Assembly: GCF_022271435.1 (NCBI RefSeq)
Contig: NZ_JAFIQY010000006.1
Coordinates: forward strand, 298,038 to 362,037
From: Streptomyces monomycini
GTDB lineage: Bacteria > Actinomycetota > Actinomycetes > Streptomycetales > Streptomycetaceae
DNA length: 64,000 bases
Direction: 5' to 3'
Made by a program: the position numbers and the translations under genes. Position 1 is the first letter of the stretch; each line of letters opens with the position of its first letter. This document shows, one piece after another, positions 34,393 through 42,213 of the stretch. The notes below the pieces were generated by a model. That model was not told the DNA's origin and searched no databases. It saw only the letters and a program-made list of their open reading frames with translations.

Positions 34393-35235
34393 CTAGCCGA
34401 GACCTAGTTGGGTTCGTACCTGTTTGGGGCGGTTGGTGATGATTGCGTCCACTCCCAGGCGTTCGCACAACTCGACATCCGCCTCGTCGTTGACGGTCCA
34501 GACGTGCACCTGGTGGCCCGCGCGGTGCGCCTTGGAGACGTAGTCGGGGTGTGCGCGCAGGATCCGGACGCCCGGCCCCGCGATGCCCACGCCGGGCGGC
34601 AGCCGCCCGTCGCGGTGGCGCGGTGTCAGGAACTGCATCAGGTAGACACCAGGGATGTCGGGGGCCGCGGCCCGTACGCGGTGCAGCGACCGGGCCGAGA
34701 AACTCATGACGCGGACGGGCGGCGGACCCTCGGCCGATGCCCGGGTGTGGCCGAATCTCGCCAGTAGGGCGACGAGCCGCTCCTCCACCTGACCGGCCCA
34801 GCGGGTGGGATGTTTGGTCTCGACGGCCAGCTCGACGCGGCGGCCGGCGTCGGACACGAGTTCGAGAAGTCGTTCCAGAGTCAGGACGGAGGTGCGTTCC
34901 GGGTCCTCGTGCTGGCGGTCCGGGGCCTCCCAGGTGGCGTCCTCGTCCTCCTTCCAGGAGCCGAAGTCCAGCGCGGCCAGGTCGGCCAGCTCCAGTGCGG
35001 AGACCGCGCCGCGCCCGTTGGAGGTGCGGTTGACCCGGCGGTCGTGCACGCAGACGAGATGGCCGTCGGCGGTGAGCCGTACATCGCACTCCAGTGCGTC
35101 GGCGCCGTCCTCGATCGCCCGGCGGTAGGCGGCCAGGGTGTGTTCCGGAGCGTCTTCGGACGCGCCACGATGGGCGATGACGGAAATGGGGGAGGAGCCC
35201 GGGGTGCGGTCCCGGAGCGGGTGCGCGGTGGTCAC
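34393..35235 (-). CDS. Glycerophosphodiester phosphodiesterase
   Basis: 280 residues starting with GTG. The GDPD catalytic signature is complete: HRGASEDAPEHT at 22-33 (general acid/base His and Arg), ECDVRLTADGHLVCVHD at about 48-64 (metal ligands and second His), and later VELAVETKHPT and VWTVNDEADV. There is no signal peptide, so it is cytoplasmic. It splits glycerophosphodiesters to glycerol-3-phosphate and an alcohol. The gene is divergent from the HtrA gene. Confidence 0.93.
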   Translation of the reverse strand: MTTAHPLRDRTPGSSPISVIAHRGASEDAPEHTLAAYRRAIEDGADALECDVRLTADGHLVCVHDRRVNRTSNGRGAVSALELADLAALDFGSWKEDEDATWEAPDRQHEDPERTSVLTLERLLELVSDAGRRVELAVETKHPTRWAGQVEERLVALLARFGHTRASAEGPPPVRVMSFSARSLHRVRAAAPDIPGVYLMQFLTPRHRDGRLPPGVGIAGPGVRILRAHPDYVSKAHRAGHQVHVWTVNDEADVELCERLGVDAIITNRPKQVRTQLGLG

Positions 35236-35532
35236 CGGGTTATCGTGCCATCGCCCGCGGGAGGATCGCCTTGTGCACTACCTGATCCGCATAACAATAG
35301 ATGCGCCGCTTTTGTCCGGCATAAAGGATGGAGACGGAGTCACAGCCTCGGCTTACAGCGCCCTGACGCGCGGTGGGAAAGGCTTGCACCTGTGACAGTC
35401 GCCGGTACAGCCGGTACAGCCTGCCCGTCGCCCGTACGCCAGGGTTCCGCACCGCATCCTGGACACCGGACCGCATCCTGAAGGAGAGGCCGGGCCGTGG
35501 CCCGGCACCGTCGTGAAGCTGAGGAGAGAGCC

Positions 35533-37221
35533 GTGAGCACCGAGAACGAGGGCGCCGCCGTCCCGCCGGAGGCCCAGCCGCCGTCGGCGCCCCAGGCGTC
35601 GGACAGCGCACCCGAGTCCGGTGCGCGTTCTGCGGACGGCGCGGGCGCACGGGACACGGCAGGCGCGCCGGGCGCACCAGCGGCGCACGACGCGCCGGGC
35701 GCATCGGGGGCGCACGACGCGCCCAGAGCGCCCTCCGCCCCCGCCCCTTCGCCCGCTCCTGCCGCCACCCCGCCCTCCGCGCCGCCACCGCCGGAATTCG
35801 CACCGACGGCCGGCCAGACGCCCCCGGCAGGCCAGACAAACCAGACCGAGCCCCACCCGGGCACCCAGTCCCACCCGGGCGCCCACCCCTACTCGGACAC
35901 CCAGCACCACCCGGGCAGCGCCCCCCACCCGGGCGGCTCCCCCACCCACCAGACCACGCCGCCTTCGTACGCGACGGCGGCGCACGGCGCCTCCGCGGGC
36001 GGCTGGGGTGGCCCCCCGCCCGGTTACGGAGGCGGCGGCGCGGGCGGCCCGGACGGCGTGTGGGGCGCCCCGGGCACGCCCGCGCCGAAGAAGCGCCGCA
36101 ACGGCGGCCTGGTCGCCGCCGTACTCGTCGCCGCGCTGGTGGCCGGCGGCATCGGCGGCGGCATCGGCTTCTGGGCCGCCAACCGCGCCGACACGAACTC
36201 CACGACGGTCTCCGCCTCCGGCGACCCCGAGGCGCTCAACCGCAAGCCCACCTCCGTCTCCGGGATAGCGCAGAAGGCGCTGCCCAGCGTGGTGACGATC
36301 GAGGCGCAGGGCGCGACCGGCGAGGGCGGCACCGGCACCGGCTTCGTCTACGACAAGCAGGGCCACATCCTCACCAACAACCACGTCGTCGCCAGTGCCG
36401 CCCAGGGCGGCAAACTGACCGCCACGTTCTCCAACGGCAAGAAGTACGACGCCGAGGTCATCGGCCGGGCCCAGGGCTACGACGTCGCCGTCATCAAGCT
36501 CAAGAACCCCTCCGACGCCAACCTCGTCCCGCTCCCGCTCGGCAAGTCCGCCAACGTCCAGGTGGGCGACGCGACGATCGCCATCGGCGCGCCCTTCGGC
36601 CTCTCCGGCACCGTCACCACCGGCATCATCAGCGCCAAGAACCGCCCGGTGGCCTCCAGCGACGGCGGCGGCGCCACCCCCTCGTACATGAGCGCCCTGC
36701 AGACGGACGCCTCGATCAACCCGGGCAACTCCGGCGGCCCCCTGATGGACGCCTCCGGCAGCGTCATCGGCATCAACTCGGCCATCCAGTCCGCGGGCAA
36801 CGGCGGCGGCGGTTTCGGCGGCGAGAGCCAGCAGTCCGGCAGCATCGGCCTCGGCTTCGCCATCCCGATCGACCAGGCCAAGCGAGTCGCCGAGGACCTG
36901 ATCAGGAAGGGCCAGCCGGTCTACCCGCAGATCGGCGCGCAGGTCCTGATGCGCGACACCGGCGACGGCGCGACCATCCCCCAGAACGGCGGCGCCGACG
37001 GCTCCGCCGCGATCACCCCGAACGGCCCCGCCGACAAGGCCGGCCTGAAGCCCGGCGACACGATCACCAAGCTCGACAACACCGTGATCGACAGCGGCCC
37101 CACCCTGATCAGCACCATCTACCAGCACAAGCCGGGCGACAAGGTGACCCTCACCTACAAGCGCGGCGGCAAGGAGCACACCGCCGAGGTGACCCTGGGC
37201 CAACGCACGGGCGACAAGTGA
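35533..37221 (+). CDS. Membrane-anchored HtrA/PepD-type serine protease with PDZ domain
   Basis: 562 residues from GTG 35533 (GAGGAG 6 bases upstream); a GTG at 35497 is possible. Residues 1-185 are cytoplasmic, Pro/Ala/His-rich and disordered. One membrane helix follows (LVAAVLVAALVAGGIGGGIG), then an extracytoplasmic trypsin-like domain with triad His284 (LTNNHVVA), Asp317 (GYDVAVIKL) and Ser400 (PGNSGGPL). The C-terminal PDZ domain spans about 465-555 (GPADKAGLKPGDTI). It degrades or processes misfolded envelope proteins. Monocistronic, with a hairpin just before tRNA-Ser. Confidence 0.94.
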   Translation: MSTENEGAAVPPEAQPPSAPQASDSAPESGARSADGAGARDTAGAPGAPAAHDAPGASGAHDAPRAPSAPAPSPAPAATPPSAPPPPEFAPTAGQTPPAGQTNQTEPHPGTQSHPGAHPYSDTQHHPGSAPHPGGSPTHQTTPPSYATAAHGASAGGWGGPPPGYGGGGAGGPDGVWGAPGTPAPKKRRNGGLVAAVLVAALVAGGIGGGIGFWAANRADTNSTTVSASGDPEALNRKPTSVSGIAQKALPSVVTIEAQGATGEGGTGTGFVYDKQGHILTNNHVVASAAQGGKLTATFSNGKKYDAEVIGRAQGYDVAVIKLKNPSDANLVPLPLGKSANVQVGDATIAIGAPFGLSGTVTTGIISAKNRPVASSDGGGATPSYMSALQTDASINPGNSGGPLMDASGSVIGINSAIQSAGNGGGGFGGESQQSGSIGLGFAIPIDQAKRVAEDLIRKGQPVYPQIGAQVLMRDTGDGATIPQNGGADGSAAITPNGPADKAGLKPGDTITKLDNTVIDSGPTLISTIYQHKPGDKVTLTYKRGGKEHTAEVTLGQRTGDK

Positions 37222-37235
37222 CGCGCTAGTCTGAT

Positions 37236-37266
37236 CCCCGCGCCACCGTCGCGGCGGTGCGCGGGG
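37236..37266 (+). terminator. Hairpin at the end of the protease gene
   Basis: CCCCGCGCCACCG (37236-37248) pairs with CGGTGCGCGGGG (37255-37266) with one bulge. The 3' arm includes the first two bases of tRNA-Ser. It could therefore end protease mRNA or affect processing of the tRNA 5' end. Confidence 0.6.
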
Positions 37267-37352
37267 AGGCTTGCCCGAGCGGCCTAAGGGAACAGTCTTG
37301 AAAACTGTCGTGAGGTAACCCCTCACCGTGGGTTCAAATCCCACAGCCTCCG
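37265..37352 (+). tRNA. tRNA-Ser (anticodon TGA)
   Basis: 88 bases without an encoded CCA. The acceptor stem GGAGGCT pairs with AGCCTCC, discriminator G. The anticodon loop is CTTGAAA inside an ACAGT/ACTGT stem, giving TGA for UCA codons. A long class II variable arm (GTGAGG...CCTCAC) and a GGTTCAAATCC T-arm are present. Typical integration target for actinobacterial elements; the accessory operon starts just beyond it. Confidence 0.96.
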
Positions 37353-37370
37353 CAGCTCAGCACCACGGAA

Positions 37371-37403
37371 CGGCCCCCGACCAGCGAGTTCGGTCGGGGG
37401 CCG
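37371..37403. terminator. Hairpin between tRNA-Ser and the DUF488 operon
   Basis: Arms CGGCCCCCGACC (37371-37382) and its complement (37392-37403), loop 9 bases. It serves tRNA-Ser (+) and probably also the convergent DUF488 operon (-), whose last stop codon is at 37470. Confidence 0.85.
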
Positions 37404-37469
37404 CTCGCTTTCCGGAGCGGCGCGCCGGGACCCGTCGTCCCCGGTGCCCCGGACCGCGGTGGCCGGGAC

Positions 37470-37907
37470 TCATGTCAGGTGATCGATGGAGACGTCGCCC
37501 CACTGCTGTGCGAGGTATTCCGCGACCAGTCGACGATGGCAGTGCTGCGCACTGTGCTCGCTGCACAGCAAGACCGCGTTGTCGAGCAGTTCGTGCGTGA
37601 CGGTGTCCTCGATGCGGCGACTCTGCATCAGGTCCAGGAACTGTGCTTCGTAGGCGGCCCAGCCGGCGCCTCGCTTCTTGTAGTCGTCGAGCATGTGCTG
37701 GGTAGGTGCCAGATCGTTACGATGGGTGTATTGCGTACCGCAAAGCTCACTCAGGAAATACTTCAGGTCATCACGTTTGGCGAAGCCGGACAATTGTGAG
37801 ACGTTGTTCAGCCGCACATCGACCAGCGTGGACACTCCGGCCTCGCGCAGTAACCCGAAAAACCTTTCGGCGGATTTTTTTGTGAAGCCGATAGTGTAAA
37901 GCTTCAT
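37470..37907 (-). CDS. DUF488 family protein (third gene of accessory operon)
   Basis: 145 residues, full DUF488 length. The N-terminus MKLYTIGFTKKSAERFFGLL and DVRLNNVSQLSGFAKR are the family's first signature. The second is the Cys/His cluster LLCSEHSAQHCHRRLVAEYL. A TYR-HIS-containing middle (GTQYTHRNDLAPTQ) separates them. It fits what databases call the N3 subclade. The start ATG overlaps the stop of the upstream DUF488 gene (ATGA). Codon 19 is TTA, the rare bldA-read leucine codon. A nuclease or DNA/RNA-processing role is suspected for DUF488 but not shown. Confidence 0.88.
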   Translation of the reverse strand: MKLYTIGFTKKSAERFFGLLREAGVSTLVDVRLNNVSQLSGFAKRDDLKYFLSELCGTQYTHRNDLAPTQHMLDDYKKRGAGWAAYEAQFLDLMQSRRIEDTVTHELLDNAVLLCSEHSAQHCHRRLVAEYLAQQWGDVSIDHLT

Positions 37908-38518
37908 TTTTTCGGCGCCCCATTGTCGTGAAGTTCCTCGTCGACGTATGCGATCCGCTTCTCCTGGCGGCCGAGCGCCTCCTGGAGTCGCTCGGCCGAC
38001 GTACGGAACAGTTCGGCCTGATCCAGACCGAAAAGGGCGAGCAAGCGCCGCATGGCCATGGTGTGACTCTCGATGTGTCCGTCGCTGTGAATATGTTCGA
38101 CTGTGGTTCCGTGTTCTTCGAGCACTCGCGATACGAGTATGCAACGATGACAGTCAAGAGGCTCTTGTTCGGCGCACATGACAGCGATTCGCTCGTTCTG
38201 TGCACCATTCAGCAGGCGGTCGATGCCGCTATTGAAGTCAGTGGTTTGTGCGAGACGGCTGAATTGCACCTGGCCGTCGACGTAGCAAGCGCCGTTGTCC
38301 GGGCGCGCTCCGAGTTCCTTGCCGAGGAAGACGTATTTGATGCCGGCGTCGTGCAGGGCGGGCGTCACCGAGTGCCGGTTGAACTGGGGGGTGAATCTGC
38401 TGGCGGGCGTCGACCGTACATCGGCAACTGCTGTGATCCCATGTTTTTGCAGCAGGCTTGAAAACTGGGACATGCTGTGTGTGGAATGGCCGACTGTGTA
38501 CACGGTGCTTGTCGTCAT
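37904..38518 (-). CDS. DUF488 family protein (second gene of accessory operon)
   Basis: 204 residues. DUF488 signatures: VYTVGHSTHSMSQFSSLLQK at the N-terminus, ADVRSTPASRFTPQFNRHS, then VMCAEQEPLDCHRCILVSRV with the conserved Cys and Cys-His-Arg. A 40-residue helical tail (TSAERLQEALGRQEKRIAYV) is extra. It differs from the next DUF488 gene (only family motifs shared), so this is not a recent duplication. Both its start and its stop overlap neighbours by 4 bp, so the three genes are translated as a unit. Confidence 0.9.
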   Translation of the reverse strand: MTTSTVYTVGHSTHSMSQFSSLLQKHGITAVADVRSTPASRFTPQFNRHSVTPALHDAGIKYVFLGKELGARPDNGACYVDGQVQFSRLAQTTDFNSGIDRLLNGAQNERIAVMCAEQEPLDCHRCILVSRVLEEHGTTVEHIHSDGHIESHTMAMRRLLALFGLDQAELFRTSAERLQEALGRQEKRIAYVDEELHDNGAPKK

Positions 38519-39210
38519 GTTTTGCTGCCTGCTTCGATCCTGGCTCGCTCGGTGATGGATGCTGCTAATTTATAAGCATAGCCTTTGAACTCTTCGCCTA
38601 GGCTCACCGTGACAAAAGATTCGCCTAATTCGTGAACCCTTCGAGGGTTGTTCACGTGAGGCTGTTCGTACTCGGGGTCGGTCACTCGCATGATGTAAAG
38701 GCGGCCGGCGTGTCTGAACACTGCGTCCAGGGGGCGCTTCGCGTCGTCGGAACCTGCGCGCGGGGTGGGCGCGCGCAACGTTATGCGGCTCACCCGGATG
38801 AGCTTGAGGGAGTCCGGTAAAGTTTCTGTTTCTTCAATCGGTATTCGGTCGTTGAGGCGGCCCGGCGTGCTGTGCCCATTGATCCATAAGCTGTCAGGGT
38901 GCTGTTCCATCGTCAACAGTTGGCTCCACTCGGCCCGGCCGGCTCGCTGCCAGTGAGAGCGGGGGTCAAGAAGCCAATTCTCGCTCTGGTAGCAGCTCGG
39001 CTGGTGGTGGAGGAGCGGGACGTCGATGATGTCGAGGACTCTCGGGTCCGACCCGTCTTTGTATTGCCGTTCTTGTCTGGATATCTCGTGGTTGATTCGT
39101 GCGCTGACGGGGCGCACCCATTCCCCTGAATCGACAAGCACGCCCGCGACACATCGCCCCCCACCCTTGCGAGAGTTCGCTAAACACACGAGCCTCTGGA
39201 ATTGCGTCAT
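38515..39210 (-). CDS. Dual-OB-domain (DuOB) protein, first gene of accessory operon
   Basis: 231 residues from ATG 39210 (GGGGGGA 4 bases upstream). The N-terminal MTQFQRLVCLANSRKGGGRC, followed by GEWVRPVSARINHEISRQE, matches the dual-OB domain proteins often found next to DUF488 genes. OB folds suggest nucleic-acid binding. Two TTA leucine codons are present (38889-38887 and 38568-38566). GC around 38521-38640 is only about 49% by hand count, against 70% or more in the flanking core genes. Its stop overlaps the next gene's ATG. Together with the two DUF488 genes it forms an uncharacterised module, plausibly in defence or nucleic-acid processing. Confidence 0.78.
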   Translation of the reverse strand: MTQFQRLVCLANSRKGGGRCVAGVLVDSGEWVRPVSARINHEISRQERQYKDGSDPRVLDIIDVPLLHHQPSCYQSENWLLDPRSHWQRAGRAEWSQLLTMEQHPDSLWINGHSTPGRLNDRIPIEETETLPDSLKLIRVSRITLRAPTPRAGSDDAKRPLDAVFRHAGRLYIMRVTDPEYEQPHVNNPRRVHELGESFVTVSLGEEFKGYAYKLAASITERARIEAGSKT

Positions 39211-39562
39211 GCGTCCCCCCGGCGCTGATGCCTTCGCTGCGTCCGAGAAGGTTACGCAGTGCACTAATACGAAGCGACGGGTGTCACTCAACCAGCCACC
39301 CCTATCGGCCAGCCCTGGGGGGAGAGCCGGTGTACTCGGAGAAAGGTCTTGGCGACCCGACAGCGGGCATGGTGCGGGGCAGGGCATCGCCTGCTTTCAG
39401 ATCTTGGTGGGCTTCACGCCCCGCAGGTCAGCAGGACGTCTGTGACGAAAGGTGAAGCGGTGGCGCGCGTATCGGTCGACTGACGGTCCTCAGCAGTTCA
39501 CGTAAGCCTTGGACCAGGTGGCCCGCCACTGAGCTGACGTAACAATGGCTCAGTTCTTGCCC
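39211..39562. other. Upstream region of the DuOB operon
   Basis: 352 bp between the Prim-Pol stop and the DuOB start (both minus). On the minus strand a TTGAGT (39291-39286) is 16 bp from TATTAG (39269-39264), a plausible promoter 54 bp before the DuOB start. The rest has no gene, no copy of the tRNA-Ser 3' end and no long repeat. Confidence 0.5.
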
Positions 39563-40579
39563 TCAGTGCCGGGCCGCCGAAGCGATCGTCGCGCGGGCCT
39601 CGCGTTCGGTGAGGCCGGTGTGGAGGGCCGCGGTGGTCAGGGCGGTGGTCATTTCCTGGCCGAGGCCGGATTCGTGGGCGCGGCAGGCGGCCCAGTAGAG
39701 GCGGGCGTTGCGCTGGCCGTCCGGGGAGGTGCGGACGAAGCGGAGGAGGGCGGGGGCCGGGTTGGGGTGTGGGAGTGGGGAGGGCAGGGCGGAGGGGTGG
39801 TGGAGGGCGTGGGGGTGCGGGTGGGGTGGTGACTGGGGTGGGAGGAGGGAGAGGAGGGGGGCTGGTGCCGGGGCGGGGAGGCGTGGGGTGCCGGGGGTGA
39901 GGTGGTACTCGCCGCGGGAGGTGCGGGAGCCGGGGCCGACCAGGTAGCCGCCGGTGCCGCGGATGTCGATGCCCGGGGCCAGGCGGCCCGCGGAGTTGGG
40001 TACGGGCGGGGCCGGCGGGCCGGAGAAGTAGAGGTGGCGGCCGCCGCTCGGGGTGCGGACCGTGACGGTGGGCGGGAGGGTGAAGCGGTGTTGGGCGGCG
40101 AGGAGGTGCAGGGCGGTGAGGCCGTCCGCGCCGTTCTTGGTGTCCAGGTCGATGCCGATGAGGTGGTGCGGAGGGACGCCGCAGGCGATGCCGTACGCGG
40201 TGGCCCAGGGCGCGGCCGCGAAGAGGCGGCGGACGGCGAGCGGGTCCGAGGTCGCGTCGTGGATGCCGTGCCCGGGGCGGCCGCATTCGCCGCGGCAGGG
40301 GGTGGGGGTGGGGGACGGGTCGGCGTGGTGCGGGGGGCGTACGGCGGGGAGCTTGGCGCGGGTGAGCGGGAGGACGGAGTAGCCGCGGCCGGCTGCGACG
40401 AGGGCGTGGGTGAGGGCCGTGGCGTGGGCGTCTCCGGGGCGAGCGGGCCGGGTGGACCGCCGGGCGGGCCGCCGGGTGAGCGGCCGGGCGGGCTGGTCGT
40501 CGGGGCGGGAGGGGTGGCTTCCGGTGGCGGTGGCTGCGGCGGTGGCTGTGGCGGTATCTGTGGGGTGCGGAGAGGCCAT
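39563..40579 (-). CDS. Prim-Pol (bifunctional DNA primase/polymerase N-terminal) protein
   Basis: 338 residues from ATG 40579. After an Ala/Pro-rich leader of about 50, the archaeo-eukaryotic primase fold is recognisable: GRGYSVLPLTRAKLPAV, the Cys/His segment CRGECGRPGHGIHD, the catalytic hDhD in LIGIDLDTKNGADG, and the sxH motif in TPSGGRHLYFSG. GIDIRGTGGYLVGPGS follows. A Pro/His-rich linker leads to a 70-residue helical tail. Active-site residues are present, unlike the copy at 29886. Such genes are typical of actinobacterial integrative elements; no helicase, integrase or transfer gene accompanies it here. Confidence 0.85.
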   Translation of the reverse strand: MASPHPTDTATATAAATATGSHPSRPDDQPARPLTRRPARRSTRPARPGDAHATALTHALVAAGRGYSVLPLTRAKLPAVRPPHHADPSPTPTPCRGECGRPGHGIHDATSDPLAVRRLFAAAPWATAYGIACGVPPHHLIGIDLDTKNGADGLTALHLLAAQHRFTLPPTVTVRTPSGGRHLYFSGPPAPPVPNSAGRLAPGIDIRGTGGYLVGPGSRTSRGEYHLTPGTPRLPAPAPAPLLSLLPPQSPPHPHPHALHHPSALPSPLPHPNPAPALLRFVRTSPDGQRNARLYWAACRAHESGLGQEMTTALTTAALHTGLTEREARATIASAARH

Positions 40580-40721
40580 GGGTCCATTTTCGTATGTGCG
40601 TTCGATTCGGGGAAGGGGTGCGCGGGGCCCGGGCCAGGAACGGCCGGAACGGTACGGGAACGTTTCGCCGCAGGTCGCGAATGGCCCCGGAGCCTCGAAC
40701 GCCGCCCGGTCCACTCCGCTC

Positions 40722-40756
40722 TTGACTTTGAAAAGTTCCTGACGGACAGTCAGGAA
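40722..40756 (+). promoter_or_regulatory. Promoter with overlapping palindromic operator
   Basis: TTGACT (40722-40727) and GACAGT (40745-40750) are 17 bp apart. The palindrome TTCCTGAC (40736-40743), 5-bp spacer, GTCAGGAA (40749-40756) covers the -10 box. That arrangement fits repression by a TetR-type protein. The downstream operon begins at 40798, so the leader is about 40 bases. Confidence 0.65.
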
Positions 40757-40797
40757 ACGTTGAGACTGCGGGTAGATGGGGGTGGGAGGGATGGGAT

Positions 40798-42213
40798 GTG
40801 GTCGCGCGCCAGGCACCACATAGCGACAGGCAGAACGGTGTTGACGGTGACCGTGGGCCCAGAGGCGCCGGTGGAATAGCCGACGACGATCTCTACGTCC
40901 GGCTGAAGGCCTTCGAAGGACAGGCCGCCGTGGCGGTCGGCGTGGGCAAGGACCCCGTCAACGAGCCGATGATCCGCCACTGGTGCGAGGCCATGGGCGA
41001 CACCGGTCCCGCGTACCAGGGCCCCGACGCCGTCGCCCCGCCCACCATGCTGCAGGCATGGACGATGGGCGGCCTCTCCGGGCACCCGGGCCGCTCGACG
41101 GCACACGAGGCGCTCTTCGCCCTGCTGGACGAGGCCGGCTGCACCTCCGTCGTCGCGACCGACTGCGAGCAGGAGTACCTGCGTCCGCTCCGCCCCGGCG
41201 ACCGCATCACCTTCGACTCCGTCATCGAGTCGGTGTCCCCGCGCAAGACGACGAAGCTGGGGGCGGGGTACTTCGTCACGACGCGGACGGACGTGTGGGC
41301 GGACGGCGAACCGGCCGGGACGCACCGTTTCCGTATTCTCAAGTACGCGCCTGCCGCGCGACGGGAGCCCCGCTCCCAGGGCGGCCGCGGGAGCGGCGAC
41401 CGGCCCCGCGGCCCCCACCCCCGCCCCGTGATCAACCGCGACAACGCCGGTTTCTGGGACGGAGTCGCCCGCCACGAGCTGCTCATTCAGCGCTGTACGG
41501 ACTGTGCGACGCTGCGTTTCCCCTGGCTGCCAGGCTGCAACAGCTGTGGCGGGGAGGGTTGGGACACCGTGGCGGCCGCCGGTTCCGGCACGGTTTTCTC
41601 CTACGTCGTGATGCATCATCCGCCCTTCCCGGCCTTCGATCCGCCGTACGTGGTGGGCCTGGTCGAACTGGAGGAAGGCGTACGGGTGGTGGCCGGGCTG
41701 GCCGGTCTGCGGCCGGAGGAGGTGCGGATCGGGATGCCTGTGCGGCTGGACTTCCGGACGGTGGACGAGGACCTCGTACTGCCCGTCTTCAGCGGGCTGC
41801 CGGGACCGGTGGGGCCCGGCGACGAACTGCCCCCGCTGACCGTCCCCGTCACCCGCACCCTGATCGTCGCGGGCGCGGTCGCCTCCCGCGACTACCAGGA
41901 CGTGCATCACGACGCCGAGGCGGCCAGGGCCAAAGGCTCCCCCGACATCTTCATGAACATCCTGACCACGAACGGCCTCGTGGGCCGCTACATCACCGAC
42001 TTCTTCGGCCCCCGCGCCGTACTCCGCAAGGTGGCGATCCGGCTCGGCGCGCCCAACTACCCGGGCGATGCGATGGAGTTGCGCGGAACGGTCCTCGCCC
42101 GGGACGGTGACACGACGGACGTACGGGTGGTGGGCGCCAACAGCCTCGGCCACCACGTCACCGGCACGGTGACCGTCACCGTCACAGGCACCACCCCGGA
42201 GCCCACCCCATGA
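40798..42213 (+). CDS. MaoC-DUF35-MaoC fusion (ChsH2-ChsH1-like hydratase)
   Basis: 471 residues from GTG 40798 with GGGAGGG 7 bases upstream. Three modules: an N-terminal MaoC-like hot-dog domain (about 35-180, VNEPMIRHWCEAMGD); a DUF35 OB-fold with rubredoxin-like zinc ligands (CTDCATLRFPWLPGCNSCGG, about 215-335); and a C-terminal MaoC hydratase domain (about 345-465) with the catalytic Asp/His pattern ASRDYQDVHHD. In actinobacterial steroid side-chain degradation these are separate ChsH1 and ChsH2 subunits. Here they are one chain. Expected reaction: hydration of an unsaturated acyl-CoA, with the DUF35 part docking the Ltp2 aldolase coded next (ATGA overlap). Confidence 0.85.
   Translation: MVARQAPHSDRQNGVDGDRGPRGAGGIADDDLYVRLKAFEGQAAVAVGVGKDPVNEPMIRHWCEAMGDTGPAYQGPDAVAPPTMLQAWTMGGLSGHPGRSTAHEALFALLDEAGCTSVVATDCEQEYLRPLRPGDRITFDSVIESVSPRKTTKLGAGYFVTTRTDVWADGEPAGTHRFRILKYAPAARREPRSQGGRGSGDRPRGPHPRPVINRDNAGFWDGVARHELLIQRCTDCATLRFPWLPGCNSCGGEGWDTVAAAGSGTVFSYVVMHHPPFPAFDPPYVVGLVELEEGVRVVAGLAGLRPEEVRIGMPVRLDFRTVDEDLVLPVFSGLPGPVGPGDELPPLTVPVTRTLIVAGAVASRDYQDVHHDAEAARAKGSPDIFMNILTTNGLVGRYITDFFGPRAVLRKVAIRLGAPNYPGDAMELRGTVLARDGDTTDVRVVGANSLGHHVTGTVTVTVTGTTPEPTP

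Noticed and set aside
37330..39562. Duplicate of the tRNA-Ser 3' end (attachment site) bounding an integrated element
   Set aside because: No second copy of the T-arm/acceptor sequence was found between the DuOB operon and the hydratase operon, and no integrase is present.
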